64,000 nucleotides of DNA from Bactrocera neohumeralis. Lineage: Eukaryota > Arthropoda > Insecta > Diptera > Tephritidae. The notes under the pieces are model-generated. The model made no database searches and was not told the origin of the DNA. It saw only the letters and a list, made by a program, of their open reading frames with translations. Where the stretch lies: positions 12,086,089-12,150,088 of the forward strand of contig NC_065922.1 in NCBI RefSeq assembly GCF_024586455.1, given 5' to 3'. Position numbers and translations under genes: made by a program. Below are positions 36,101 to 46,800 of this stretch, in pieces. Every line of letters begins with the position of its first letter. Position 1 is the first letter of the stretch.

Positions 36101-37368
36101 GCCACACCCGAAGGCGATCCCTCTGAGTTCGAGTATTTGTGTGAGGATGGCAGTCGTCGTCCAGTTACTGGTCCCGCTTGCTCGTGGGCCCAACGTCCAT
36201 GGACCGGTTATATCTCGAACGCTGATTCGGTAAATGGTGAAGAGAAATTGCATAACCTTCAAAATCGTCTGGAGAAATTCTTTGAGAATGGTTTGCATGC
36301 CGAAAACAAGGAGGCAGCACAACATTTGCTCATCAACGAGAATGCCGTGTACCACAGCAAACCCGAGGCAGTTGAACCGAAAGTCTATCTCGAACGTGCC
36401 GGTTACAAGGATGTGATCGAACGTGATGGCAGCGCCATCAGAAAGATGCGACTCTGTGTGCGTACCCCTCTAGAGCTGGCCAAGTGCGATTCAATGCGCC
36501 GCGCCGCCTACTCACGTGACATTCGCCCTGAGTTGGAGTGTGTGCAGGATCAAGATTGTTTGAATGCCGTTGAGAATAAAAATGCCGATCTGGTTGTGGT
36601 GCCAGGCAACCAATATGTGGATGCGCGCCAAGAAAAACTCAAGCCGGTCGTATATGAAAGCTACGGGCCCGACAATGTCTATGTTGCTGTTGTAGAGCCG
36701 AGCGTCAGCAAGGATTTGCAGAAGCTGCCAATGTAAGTTAAGATACACTGAATTATGACTCACTTTCATGGTATATAATTCTATGGACTTCCTTTTCTCT
36801 GTAGCAACTATGACGCGCAGAATAAACGTGCCAGTTTAGCGGCCAACTTCCTGAACAAACGTCGCAACATTAACCCCTGTCAGAACTCACCGTCCACTGA
36901 GAAGAATCTCATGATCGTACACTCAAGCGAATTGGAACAGCATAAGGATAAGCAGCTGGTATGCCCCAGTTTGGAAGTGAAGGCCGTAACCGAGTATCAC
37001 ACATGTAACTTGGAGGCTAACTTGCCGTCGGCTGTCTTCATACGCGAGAACACGAGTCCCGTTGAGCAGGAGACTATCAAGCAATTGTTCGTTTCGATTT
37101 CTTCCAAGTTTGGTAAAGAGGGCAAGCTGTCCGATGTTTTTGCTCTCTTCGCTCCATTCGAAAAGGACGCCAAGAATGTGTTGTTCGATGTGAGTTTCGC
37201 CGTTTAGCTTAATGTTTCTATTAACTTTGTATATAATAAATTATTTGTTCTATTTTATTTCAGGATGATGCTACGGAATTCGTAACTGAGCTGAAGAATC
37301 CCAACCTCAATGAGCAAATCTACAATGAGCTCGCATGTGATAAACAAACGATTTCAAAAAGCCGCTAA
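33179..37368 (+). CDS. Tsf1: Transferrin 1, secreted iron-binding haemolymph protein
   Basis: Eight exons: 33179-33264, 33338-33580, 33673-33791, 35630-35789, 35863-36020, 36089-36732, 36805-37189, 37264-37368. All junctions are GT-AG and keep frame; the product is about 632 residues, the usual insect Tsf1 length. The signal peptide (LATAILGVAALALVQA) is followed by DEQIYRMCVP. The N-lobe keeps the iron Asp region (KADVLAS), the first Tyr (EFRYEGIILVKK), the anion site Thr/Arg (KSCHTGFGRNVGYK) and the second Tyr (SGYDGAIRC). The usual fourth ligand His is absent around RPVTGPACSWAQRPW, as known in insect Tsf1. The C-lobe (KMRLCV onward) lacks an iron site. Tsf1 carries iron in haemolymph and withholds it during infection. 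Oddity: the ATG at 33179 is one base out of frame with the signal peptide (see findings). Confidence 0.95.
33792..35629 (+). repeat. Satellite-like higher-order repeat in Tsf1 intron 3
   Basis: The 1.8-kb intron carries TGGCAAC motifs (GGTGGCAACCCT and variants) near 34024, 34151, 34365, 34477, 34609, 34722, 34843 and 34955, spaced about 113-127 bases (one gap about twice that, with a diverged TGGCAGC). Blocks from about 34021 and 34475 are two ~455-bp copies of the same series (both contain GATACTTTAGGC, TATAATATTTTTAA, GAAGCTCTGCA, CAATTAGACACCTA). Confidence 0.75.
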
Positions 37369-37435
37369 AAATGCTTGGCTAGATACATACATATACGTCC
37401 CTGTAATCATAATTATAAGTTTTCATAATTACTAA

Positions 37436-37441
37436 AATAAA
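37436..37441 (+). terminator. Tsf1 poly(A) signal
   Basis: AATAAA 68 bases after the TAA stop at 37366-37368. Confidence 0.75.
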
Positions 37442-37479
37442 AGTTATCATTGAATATGAAAAAAAATCGTTGAAATGTG

Positions 37480-38000
37480 TATTAAACAGGAAACCCGTTA
37501 ACTTTGGTTGAAACGAAGCGGCAATACTCTTCACAGGTGCATTTCTAATAGCATGAAAGAGCTTAAAAAGATCACTTTCTCAACTTTGATCGGTTAGTTT
37601 GTGTGCTAGCTATGTGCTATATCGGTCCGATCTGTATAAATTGGACGAATATTGAATAATATGTTCGGAGATTATAGCTTTGCCTTGGGCAATCATCTAT
37701 GCCAAAATTCATGAAGATGTCTTGTCAAATGATAAAATGTTCCATACAAGGACTTGAATTTGACCAATCAGTTGGTATATTATGACAGTTATATCCTATG
37801 GTGTTCCTATATCGGCGATCAGATCGATATCTCAAAAACTGAGAAACTAGTTCGCGAGTATACAGGCGGCTAAATCAACTCAGCTCGACGCACTGATCAT
37901 TTATTTTATAGGATTTCCGACGTTTTCTTTTGGGAGTTACAAACTTCGTGTAAAATTTAATGTGCCCTGTTAAAGCTGAAAATTCGGCTTATGCAAAATA
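37480..38000 (+). repeat. Dispersed ~153-bp-unit repeat family, two-unit copy
   Basis: It contains AACTTTGGTTGAAACGAAGC, CACAGGTGCATTT, then two divergent units with TTAGTTTGTGTGCTAGCTAT and GGTCCGATCTG, AGATGTCTTGTCAAATGAT and CATACAAGGACTTGA. It closes with TATAGGATTTCCGACG and TAATGTGCCCTGTTAAAG. It is the same family as the arrays at 54470-56090 and 51590-51880. Confidence 0.7.
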
Positions 38001-38579
38001 TTTAAGAGGATAGTGGATAGATCTTTGATCTTTCAAAGTTCCATAAATAAAGAGAGACACTCCAAAAAACAGTGCGAAAACTTTCCGGCATTCAATGAAA
38101 ATTACAGTCCATAAGAACATTAGATCTTTGGCTGTCACCATAAGAAAGAGCAGTTAGACATTTTCAATCTTCTGTCACAAGTCGCATTGGAATACGAAGA
38201 AATCGTGGTCGGGAAATTCCAGTCTCATTTTCTCCATCAAAAAAAACTTAAATCCTTGTAGAGTGGTGGTGTATAAATCTTCGAAAATATCAGAAAGACG
38301 GAATCGTTTGAGGGCGTTATTAAAGTTGGTGTGAAAGATGAACTATTTTTACGACGCTATGTTATGATATAATGGAGTACAATAAAGTATTCGTTAAATC
38401 GTCAATACGGTCATGGGATCATAGAAAAATTGTCTCTTGTTATGCATGAAAACCGAAATATGCACTTCGGAGAACGCGGTATGAGGCGTTTAAGATATGC
38501 CTGAAAAATTGTGTGGGCTAAGGTCAAATTTGTTCAGGTTAAAATCCAGAGATCGCTATTGGACGCAGTTCTTTGCGAA

Positions 38580-39365
38580 GCCATACAAAGTTGCTCAGGT
38601 GTTTCTTATTTCTACCAGCTCGCAGGAATATTTGAAAGTATGAGTCCTCAAGACTTGCTCTCGCAAACGCAAGACAATCAAAAAAGATGTATTGCCATGT
38701 TTCCACCTCGTCTTCCTCCGTACAGTTTCTGCAGCTGACGTTCGGTAAAGTTTTTCAATCTTACAGCATGGACGCCGATAGGGCAATGACCTGTTAGAAT
38801 CCCGACAAACAGGGAGAGGCTAGCCTTACAGAGAGCAAAAGCTCGCAGGATCTCTTACGATCGATTTAGGGCGAAAAACTAGGGAGAGGCTAGCTCTACA
38901 GAGTGAAAGAGCTCGATGGATCTCTTACGAACGATCTTGGCACAGCGTATGGTCCGACGGTAGCCCAGCCCTGATCAAGCAGTCGCGAAGCCCTACTATC
39001 CGGTAGTCGAACACACGAGGAGAGAGGTGCACCGAACCGTTCCCATTCTATTGATGGGGAAGCTAGGATAACTTTCTTCGACAGCACGTCAGCTTTACAG
39101 TTTCATGCGATCCGCTGTTGCCTGGCACCCACACTAGTCTTATCATAAAAACTGGCTCGATGCTATTGTTAACGAGGTTAAGCATTCCTTAACCAGCCCT
39201 ACACCCACGGTTAGTAAGCTCAATGCTAGTATCGCCGTCCTGCTATCAGAAAGGATAGTGAAAGAGACTGCACTCCGGAGCAGTAAATCTACCGCTACCT
39301 TAATGACCGCAACCTCCGCTTGAAACTACGAACTCCGATAGTTAGGAAGTCTGAAGCGTTAATAT
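38580..39365 (-). pseudogene. LINE relic: RNase H and C-terminal tail
   Basis: On the minus strand: VAVIKVAVDLLLRS, SFTILSDSRTAILAL, VGVGLVKECLTSL (RNase H), near 39340-39150, then GCQAT as a worn WVPGN motif. The tail shows LVGILTGHCPIGVHAV and LRLREQVLRT near 38810-38640. Positions 38811-38937 hold a ~65-bp tandem duplication (AGGGAGAGGCTAGC twice). Many stops; inactive. Confidence 0.7.
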
Positions 39366-39645
39366 AGAGTTTTGTTATTAATAATCTCAAAAAAACTACG
39401 AGATATTTTTAGGAAATTTTTCGAGTCTTTATTTTTAATATTTTCTTATAAATAAGTATATGAAGTAAAGTTAATTGATTATAGCATTGTGAATCAAATT
39501 TATACTTATGTATATCACATACAAGTAAGAACGCTTAACTCATTCTAACGACTAAAAAGCAGCAAATTGCTTTAATATTTTATAACAATTTGTTTTTTTT
39601 TTCTAAATAATGAGAAAAAAGCAAGTATTATTGAGCTTTTTCATC
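39366..39645. other. No gene recognised
   Basis: AT-rich spacer between the LINE relic and the complete mariner. Confidence 0.5.
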
Positions 39646-40955
39646 TATGAGCAAAATATAGTAAGACTTTTTAATTTGCATTTCGCGTGAAAAACATTCA
39701 TCGAAATTGTTTTTTTCTAGGTTGGTATAACTATCAGTGATATCTGTGCCAAATCTGACTTCAAAATAATCATTAGTGTTTGGTATACGCTTGTGTTTCT
39801 GAAGTACATAAAGTACCTTCGACGACTTTTACGATGAGTGAAATTATTCAACACAGATAACAGAAGTTCCATTAAATTTTGTATGCGGAACCAAATTTCT
39901 GGTGACGAAACATTCAGAATGTTGGAAAAGCCCTTCGGTAATAATTGTTTGTCGCGAGCAAGTGGTTTTGATTGGTACAAACTATTCACAGAAGGTCGAG
40001 AACGCGTTGACGACGAACCACGTCCAGGACGGCCATCAACATCAGCTGATGAGCAACAAGTCAAAAAAATAAAGCAATTCTTACTTGAGAATCGACCATT
40101 AGCAGTCAGAGATCTTACTGGCATCGTTGGAATATCGAAAGGATCAGTGAAAACCATTTTGAAAGATCATTTCGGTCTAAAAAAATTTAAAGCAAGATGT
40201 GTACCAAAACCACTCAATTTTTTCGAAAAATAGCGTCACGTTAACGTCTGTGAAACATTGCTTTCCGATTACCAGGATGTCATGAAACGTTTTATTACTG
40301 GCGTTGAGTCTTGGAACTATGCCTACGACCCAGAAACAGATGATCAATCGGTCAAATATCGTGGCAAAGGTGAGCCGAAGCCGAAAAAAAAGCGTTAAAG
40401 CGGGTCAAAAATCAAGGTTATGTTGACAGTTTTCTGGGATTATCGAGATCCGGTGCACTCCGAATTCCTTCTGACCGACCAAACTGTCAACAAGGAATAC
40501 TTTTTGAGTGTTATGCGTCAGTTGCGCAAAGATAATCGTAAAAAGAGTGCGGTGTTATGAGCCAACAACTCATGGTTTTTGCACCACGATAATGCACCGT
40601 CGCGTACTGCATTGATTCTTCGTGAGTTTTTCGCCAGATTTTCAATCAATATCGTGCCGCAACCACCTTATTCGCCTGATTTAGCTCCGTGTGACTTCTG
40701 ACTATCCAGCAAACTCAAACGACTGCTCCGTGGAAACCGTTTTGAGTCAATTGAAAACATTAAACGTGAATCGCTACACGCATTGAAGACTATTCCGGAA
40801 ATTGACTTTAACAACTGTTTCGAGAATTGGAAAAAACGTTGGCACAAGCGTATTGGGGCCAAGGGAGGATTACATTGAAGGGAAATACATAGATTTTGAA
40901 GAATGAACTAAGAATTTTAAAATTATGAACAAAGTCTTACTATTTTTTGCTCATA
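39646..40955 (+). mobile_element. Full-length inactive mariner (DD34D)
   Basis: The ends 39646-39670 (TATGAGCAAAATATAGTAAG onward) and 40931-40955 are inverted copies of 25 bases with one mismatch and include the TA target duplication. Length is 1310 bp, the classic mariner size. The transposase is almost wholly readable: ISGDETFRMLEKPFG, FDWYKLFTEGRERVDDEPRP, VRDLTGIVGISKGSVKTIL, NYAYDPETDDQS, HHDNAPSRTALILREFF, PPYSPDLAPCDF, ENWKKRWHKRIG. Stops occur after FFEK, after PKKKR, after SAVL and at CDF*, and the start is frameshifted. The first motif reads ITGVESW where ITGDESW is expected, so a catalytic Asp is lost. Confidence 0.95.
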
Positions 40956-40968
40956 GTAATATTTAGTA

Positions 40969-41118
40969 TATGTGACCTGGTCTACGGAAAGGGGGCTTAG
41001 GTGTCAAAAAATCAATTTTCACTTTTTAGTTGATTCGGATGGAAGATCGGCGGTTCGACGGTTTCCCAGAAAACTAGTTTTCGCACGTTAGCTCCCTTTT
41101 CGTAGACCAGGTCACATA
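40969..41118. mobile_element. Short MITE-like element
   Basis: TATGTGACCTGGTCTACGG at 40969 is inverted as CGTAGACCAGGTCACATA ending at 41118; the TIR extends about 27 bases with two or three mismatches. Total length is 150 bp with no coding capacity. It sits 13 bases from the right end of the mariner. Confidence 0.85.
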
Positions 41119-41600
41119 TAGGGAACTCTTTTAATTATATGGGAACAGTATAATTTATTTTAAACACCAACGCACCTAGTATTATACAAATATATGGATA
41201 AATCCAAATTGCTAATTATTAATTTTTTGATTATTTTCTTTGTTTTCGAAAGAAATAACGTCGACTTGTTTGTATGAAAGTTTTTTGAAAAATTCGTACG
41301 ACTCTAATTACTACCAAATATATAAAATATACGTACATATGCATACATACAAGTATGTACATATTTCTTATGTTAACCTCTATATCATATGCAAATTTTT
41401 TATGCACTAATTTATTTAAATATGTATGCTCTGTGAGAAAACATTTTTATTTTTTCTTTAATTGCTTGGGAATGAAAAAAAAGTGGAATGAACAAATTTT
41501 TTAGTTTGGTTATGTCATTTTCGAAATATCGTCATATATGTAATAGTTCTTAATTAAGGAAATAACTGAATTAAAAAATTTTACTATGTTGCTTTTGTTG
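41119..41600. other. No gene recognised
   Basis: AT-rich spacer with a TACATATGCATACATAC microsatellite near 41333. Confidence 0.5.
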
Positions 41601-42840
41601 TTGTAACGTTTATCAAGTCCCTGTTAACGTAGTAAGGTTCAGGTAAGTTGTCATTGTGGACATACAACGGGAGGCCCAGGAAACTGGCTGTTTCGACGGG
41701 GTCGGGCCATAGTGAGGGTTAGTTGGGCATGCAAAGAGTTAGTTAGAGTCAAGCGAGGACTCGTTGCATGCTGGATATACTTATATTTGGTATGTCGGGA
41801 TCGATGCTGGATAAATAGGAGGCGCACATTTTAAACTCAAACATGGATCACTCTCAATTCTCGCGGCAACTCCAGCTCTTCGTCTGCAATGGGTGATGGT
41901 TTGACTCTAAGTACGCCAGTCATTTAGAGGGAGTCGGTGAAGGCTTTTACGTCTCCACTGTGCATGGCGGTTAGTGCATGTCCGAAGTTGGTTGCGTCGC
42001 CAATGTAGTTGAGGAAGGACCTCTTGTTGCCCTTAGGAGGCGATTCCGCTTCAAGCACCGCAGCAGAAACTGCTTGGAGAGAAGTTCATTATGCTCTTTA
42101 ACTGGGAGCATACGGGCCTCATCGTGCAGATGTTCGATGGGAGACATCAAGAGGCATACCGTTGTAGTCCGGAGTGCAGTGTTCTGACATGTCTGTTGCT
42201 TCCTCGTCTGCGTTTCACTGCATCCAGGCGCCCATATTGGTGCGGCGTAGCTAAGGACCGGTGGGCCGATTGCCTTGCATGTTGCCAACAACATTTCTTT
42301 GTCTTTTCACCATGTGCTGCCGGTTTGCGGCTTGAGGATTTTGTTGCGGTTCTGTACTTTGGCAAAAATCGCGCTGGTCTAAGGAGTGAAGAAGCACAGG
42401 CTGTCGAGTGTCACACCTAAAACCTTTGGGTTATTGACAGTCAGAATTTCAACGCCAGCGACTGCAATATTAAGGTCAAGTCTACACTCCAGTTGTCGTC
42501 AAGTTTGTGAATATGGTCGCTGTGGATTTAGTGGGAGAAATTGTTATTTTTCGTGCAGCGAGGAAATTCGGAGAGATAACCGTTCACTTTTGAGCGCATG
42601 TCATCGATTCCATTGCTCGACGTCATTATCGTGCAATCATCAGCATACGAGGTGAAAGAAGTTCCCTCTGGTGGTTGAGGGAGTTTCAAAATGTAGAAGT
42701 TAAACAGTAGTGGGTGAGGACATCACCCTGCGGAAGCCCCTGTTTAATTCTTATCAATTTAGAATTTTTCCTCGAAACAATACTGATGATTGTCGACCAC
42801 TCAGGTAGTCCTCTTTAACCCTAAAGAGAGTTCCTTTTTC
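41600..42840 (-). mobile_element. Jockey-type LINE, 5'-truncated and broken
   Basis: On the minus strand: GLPQGDVLTHYC and the YADD box (42647-42636) of a reverse transcriptase, then AIGPPVLSYAAPIWAPGCS, QTCQNTALRTTT, MSPIEHLHDEARMLPVKEHN, LSKQFLLRCLKRN. This tail is typical of Jockey-clade LINEs without RNase H. Frameshifts separate the blocks (a stop follows LTSTF). The 3' untranslated part runs to about 41600, ending in a GTTGTTGT tract. Confidence 0.88.
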
Positions 42841-43868
42841 CTAATCGTGCATTGAGCTAACGGCATTTTATATTCTTTTGCTTTTGGAATGTAGAGTTTA
42901 CAATTTTAAACCCCTTTAACCTACCATGATTGAAAAAAAGAAAATTTGATAATGTAATCATGTGCTTAGGTGTCGGTTTGAACATAGTATTAGACTAAAA
43001 TCTGTGGAGATTTAACTATGTAGGCATTGACATGTTCCAAACTTCGATCTGATGAAAATTCACTAAAACTAAATTGAACACTGGAACCCGATTTTACAAC
43101 CGACTAACGTTATTTGGTCCCTAAAATGAAATCCTAAAAAACTTTTTCTTTTTTTTTTTTGTTTTACTTTCTAAGCCGAATCGGAATATATAAAATGCCT
43201 GAGCAAGAATTTCTTTAAATTCGATTATGAAAAATATAACCGAAACGTTCTAACCTGCAAGGAATTACTATAATTGACGCTTGATGTTGGCTTCTCATAT
43301 GTAGGACCTAAAAAGGTATATATGAAATATAACGGGTGATCCAAGTAGGGGTACTTTTTTCAATAGCCTTTTTTGGCAGATTTATTAACATTTGGAAGCC
43401 AAACATTTCTGAAAGTTCCTATGAAATTTTGTTTTTTTAGTTCAAATTTGTGTTTATTGAAATTCGTTGTCGCAGAAACTACTGCAAATCGAATGAAAAA
43501 TGAGTGTGAAATGTGTTAAATGTTGTTTATTTTATTTTATCCAATTATGGTTTATCTAAAACAATATAATTAACATAAAAAAATGGTTTTGCGTACGAAA
43601 CTAAAACAAAGGTACATTAGTTATACTAAATAAACAATTACAAATTAAATTCTCAGGTTGTGTAAAAAAGGAAAATCATTTATAAAATCGTCGCATTGAA
43701 TGAAAAATCTCTGTCATATAACAATGGATCGCAGAAATGCGTTCAAAGCTGCAGCATTTGTCATCACCCTAAATATATATATATTTTATTTTTTTCTTTT
43801 TGCTTCACTGCAGCGTCCAAACTGTCAATATTGAATTAGTGTTATGCCAGCCAAATACATTTCCGACT
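42841..43868. other. Intergenic with an isolated mariner end
   Basis: AT-rich DNA. At 43332 the sequence ACGGGTGATCCAAGTA follows a TA and matches the end of the DD41D-like mariner at 31226 for about 55 bases (CTTTTTTCAA.AGCCTT). Nothing else of that element is seen. No gene. The 3' UTR of the nucleotidase gene lies in the upper part. Confidence 0.6.
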
Positions 43869-46800
43869 CTAGTCGGTGTCGTCCTGCTGTCGCTGGCACG
43901 AACACTTTGGATACTGATCGGATTCTTCCTCCGAGTAGTCTTCGTCGTGTGTGTGCGTCACCGTTTGCGGCGTTGGCGGACGTGTATGTGGCACTGTGGA
44001 GTTGGTTGAACCGGCTGAATTCATGGACTGCAAGAGAGAGTATGGATTAGTGAAATATATGCAATAGGTGGGTGATGTGTTTTTTTGTGACGAAAATGTT
44101 ATGTTATAACTGCTTTTAAATGTCACTTTGGCAACCAATTTCAACGTTTTTAGACAGTTGGCAACTCTCCTTAAAAATTTTTCAATTGCAATCCTTTTAA
44201 ATATCTTCATTTTGATACTAATATAGTATTGTTTCTTTATCTTATACTTGTTTTACTTAAATATTTCACACAAGTGGCAACACCGCTTAAAAATATTTTC
44301 CACAGTTATTTTCAAAGACGTATTTATTTTGATGTTTTTATTGTAATAAATAATATATTTACCAATTTAATTTTTAAATAATTGAATTAAAATTTTTCTG
44401 GATATGGCAACCCTGTTCAATGTATGTAAATATGTATGTTCATTTGCTGGTATTCTCAAAATTGATATCAATATTGTAATAATAATTTTATTTGATCTAT
44501 TTCAAAATATTACAAAATATTAATTAGCTGGCAACCCTTTTGGGAAAAATATTTTGAATTTTAAACTTTCCCAACCCTATTCATTTTGACATTCATAATG
44601 TAACGATTCTTTATTCTATACTTTTTGCCAACCCAAAATTGCAAACAGGTGGCAACCCTCTTACTCAAATATATTTTACACCGAACAATTTGAAAATATT
44701 AATCAGATCGGTTTAGTCCTTAGAACGGTGGCGTAGTAAAAGTTATGAGCGTGACGGATTTCCGTTGCGTTACACAATTTCGTTGCAGTCGTTCGTTTTA
44801 ACCACTTTCAACAAATTTTACTTAAAAAAATAGTTAGCTCACCTTAATTTCCTCGGTTAATTTTTCGATTTCCTCTTCCTTGCCCTCGCTGCGCTCAATG
44901 TTCGCTATGGCCTCCTGCGCCTTCTCGGTCGGCGATGAAATCGTACTTAACGCGCCATCTACGCTTTCATTCTTGCTGCGCGAGCGCTGTATTGACGGGG
45001 TCTCCATGTGGAAGCGTTGTTCGTGTGTCACCGTCGATTCGTGCGGCAGCAGCATGGCCGGTGCACGGAACATATACGAGAAGGGATAATAGTAGAGGTT
45101 GAGGAAGGTGGCCGCATACAAATCGGCATAACGGGATACTTGACTGGAGAAGAATGTCTGCCGTGAACCGGAACGGAAGAGTGAACCCATCATGCCGTAG
45201 GCCATGTCCATTTTATGTGTGACATCACGTATGCTGGTGCGTAATTTTGAGATATCTGGTTTCTCTTTGGCGCTCGAGTCCAAATTTCTAATGTGTAAAC
45301 ATAACGGTTACCTATGTGGATGTACATTTTGGTATAAAATATGATTTACTTACTTATACATATCACCGAGCATCACATCCAAATGCTGCAACTCTGCAAA
45401 ATACTGACACTTGTCCGTCCACACATGCAGCTCCTGCACGAGTTCGGGCACAATCAGGAATGTACGCCAACCACGTATCTTTTTCGACTTCAATATATCA
45501 CCGAATATGTGATCACCAACGTAGAGCACATCCTTGCCTTTGGCATTGATGAAATTGGTGAAGACCTCACACGAACCACCCGAGTACACTTTGCCCGGTT
45601 GCAGGGGTCCCATGTGTGTGCCGATCTTCAAGGCGCCCGTCTTTGTATCGACTTGGCGGAGTATGGTACCTTCACCGAAGAACAGTGGCTTCGCCGCATC
45701 CACCACAATCACATCGAAGTAGGTCTTCCAATTGCGGTGTGGCTCGTCGGGTCGCGCGCCATGCTCGAAATCGAACAAATACGACATCAATATGTCGGTG
45801 TATTTGTATTCGCTGTTGGTGAGCAAAAAGACTTTAGCGCCGGATTCACGTATACGCGACAGCACCATAGGCAGGCGTGGGTCCTTCTTGACGTAGTAAT
45901 CCAAGTTCTAGAGAGTTTTGAAGGAATCAGTGAATTTTCGAACAGAAATGTTTTGGAATGAAAAAGTTTTGAAATACCTCGATTGTCTTCTGTTTAAGAT
46001 TGCCCTTTATGTGTACGAAGTCGATGGCACGTCGCACGTCCTGGAAAATCGACCTGAAGGACATGAAGAGCTCGCCCGCCTTGACACCAGTCTTTTCGCT
46101 AAAAGGGATGAAGAAAAAAAGTTGATAATGTTTGCAAGTTGTAGTTGTTTGTGTCAAAAAATACTATGCAAATGTAAACAAAGAAAACATTTTTCGCGCT
46201 TTAACAGCGTAAAGCTCGCCAGTTGGAAAAGTGCCATATTTCGTCGTTAAACTTTTGAACTAAAACAGTTAACAGTTTTCAAGCTGGCGAAGATTTACGT
46301 TTGCCACCTGCAGTTCGCAGCACTTTTCTCTTACAGATTTTTAATGGGATTTATTATACTTTTTGATTAATTAAGCAGCGCAGAGCTTCGTTTGGTGGAA
46401 GCTCGTTTGTGAGCTTTAGCTCATTTCGCTTACGAAGGTTTTACTTCGTTTTTTATACTACAGCTTAGCTAGTGTCTTATTGAATATTTAATTAACGCTA
46501 TAAATTATTTACGATTTTAGCGATTCCACCTCTGAAAACAAGTATTGAATAAAAACTCAAAAGGTTTTATTAACTTTACAAAAACTTAATTGAGCCAATT
46601 AGTAATTGTTGGAAAATGTACCTATTTGGATAATTATATAGTTGGCGACATTAAGTGGTAGTCGGGAACGTATATTATTTAAAAAAAAAAATATATATGT
46701 ATATTTAGAGTTTTTAAGAATCGGAATGTAAAAGTTCATAAACTCGAGTTTAATATTGTGGGTTTAAGAAACTCGAAAATTCATTTCATATTTCCTGTAT

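Noticed and set aside
45316..45961. 206-codon plus-strand frame opposite the nucleotidase exon
   Set aside because: Antisense shadow of the 554-bp coding exon, which has clear family motifs on the minus strand.
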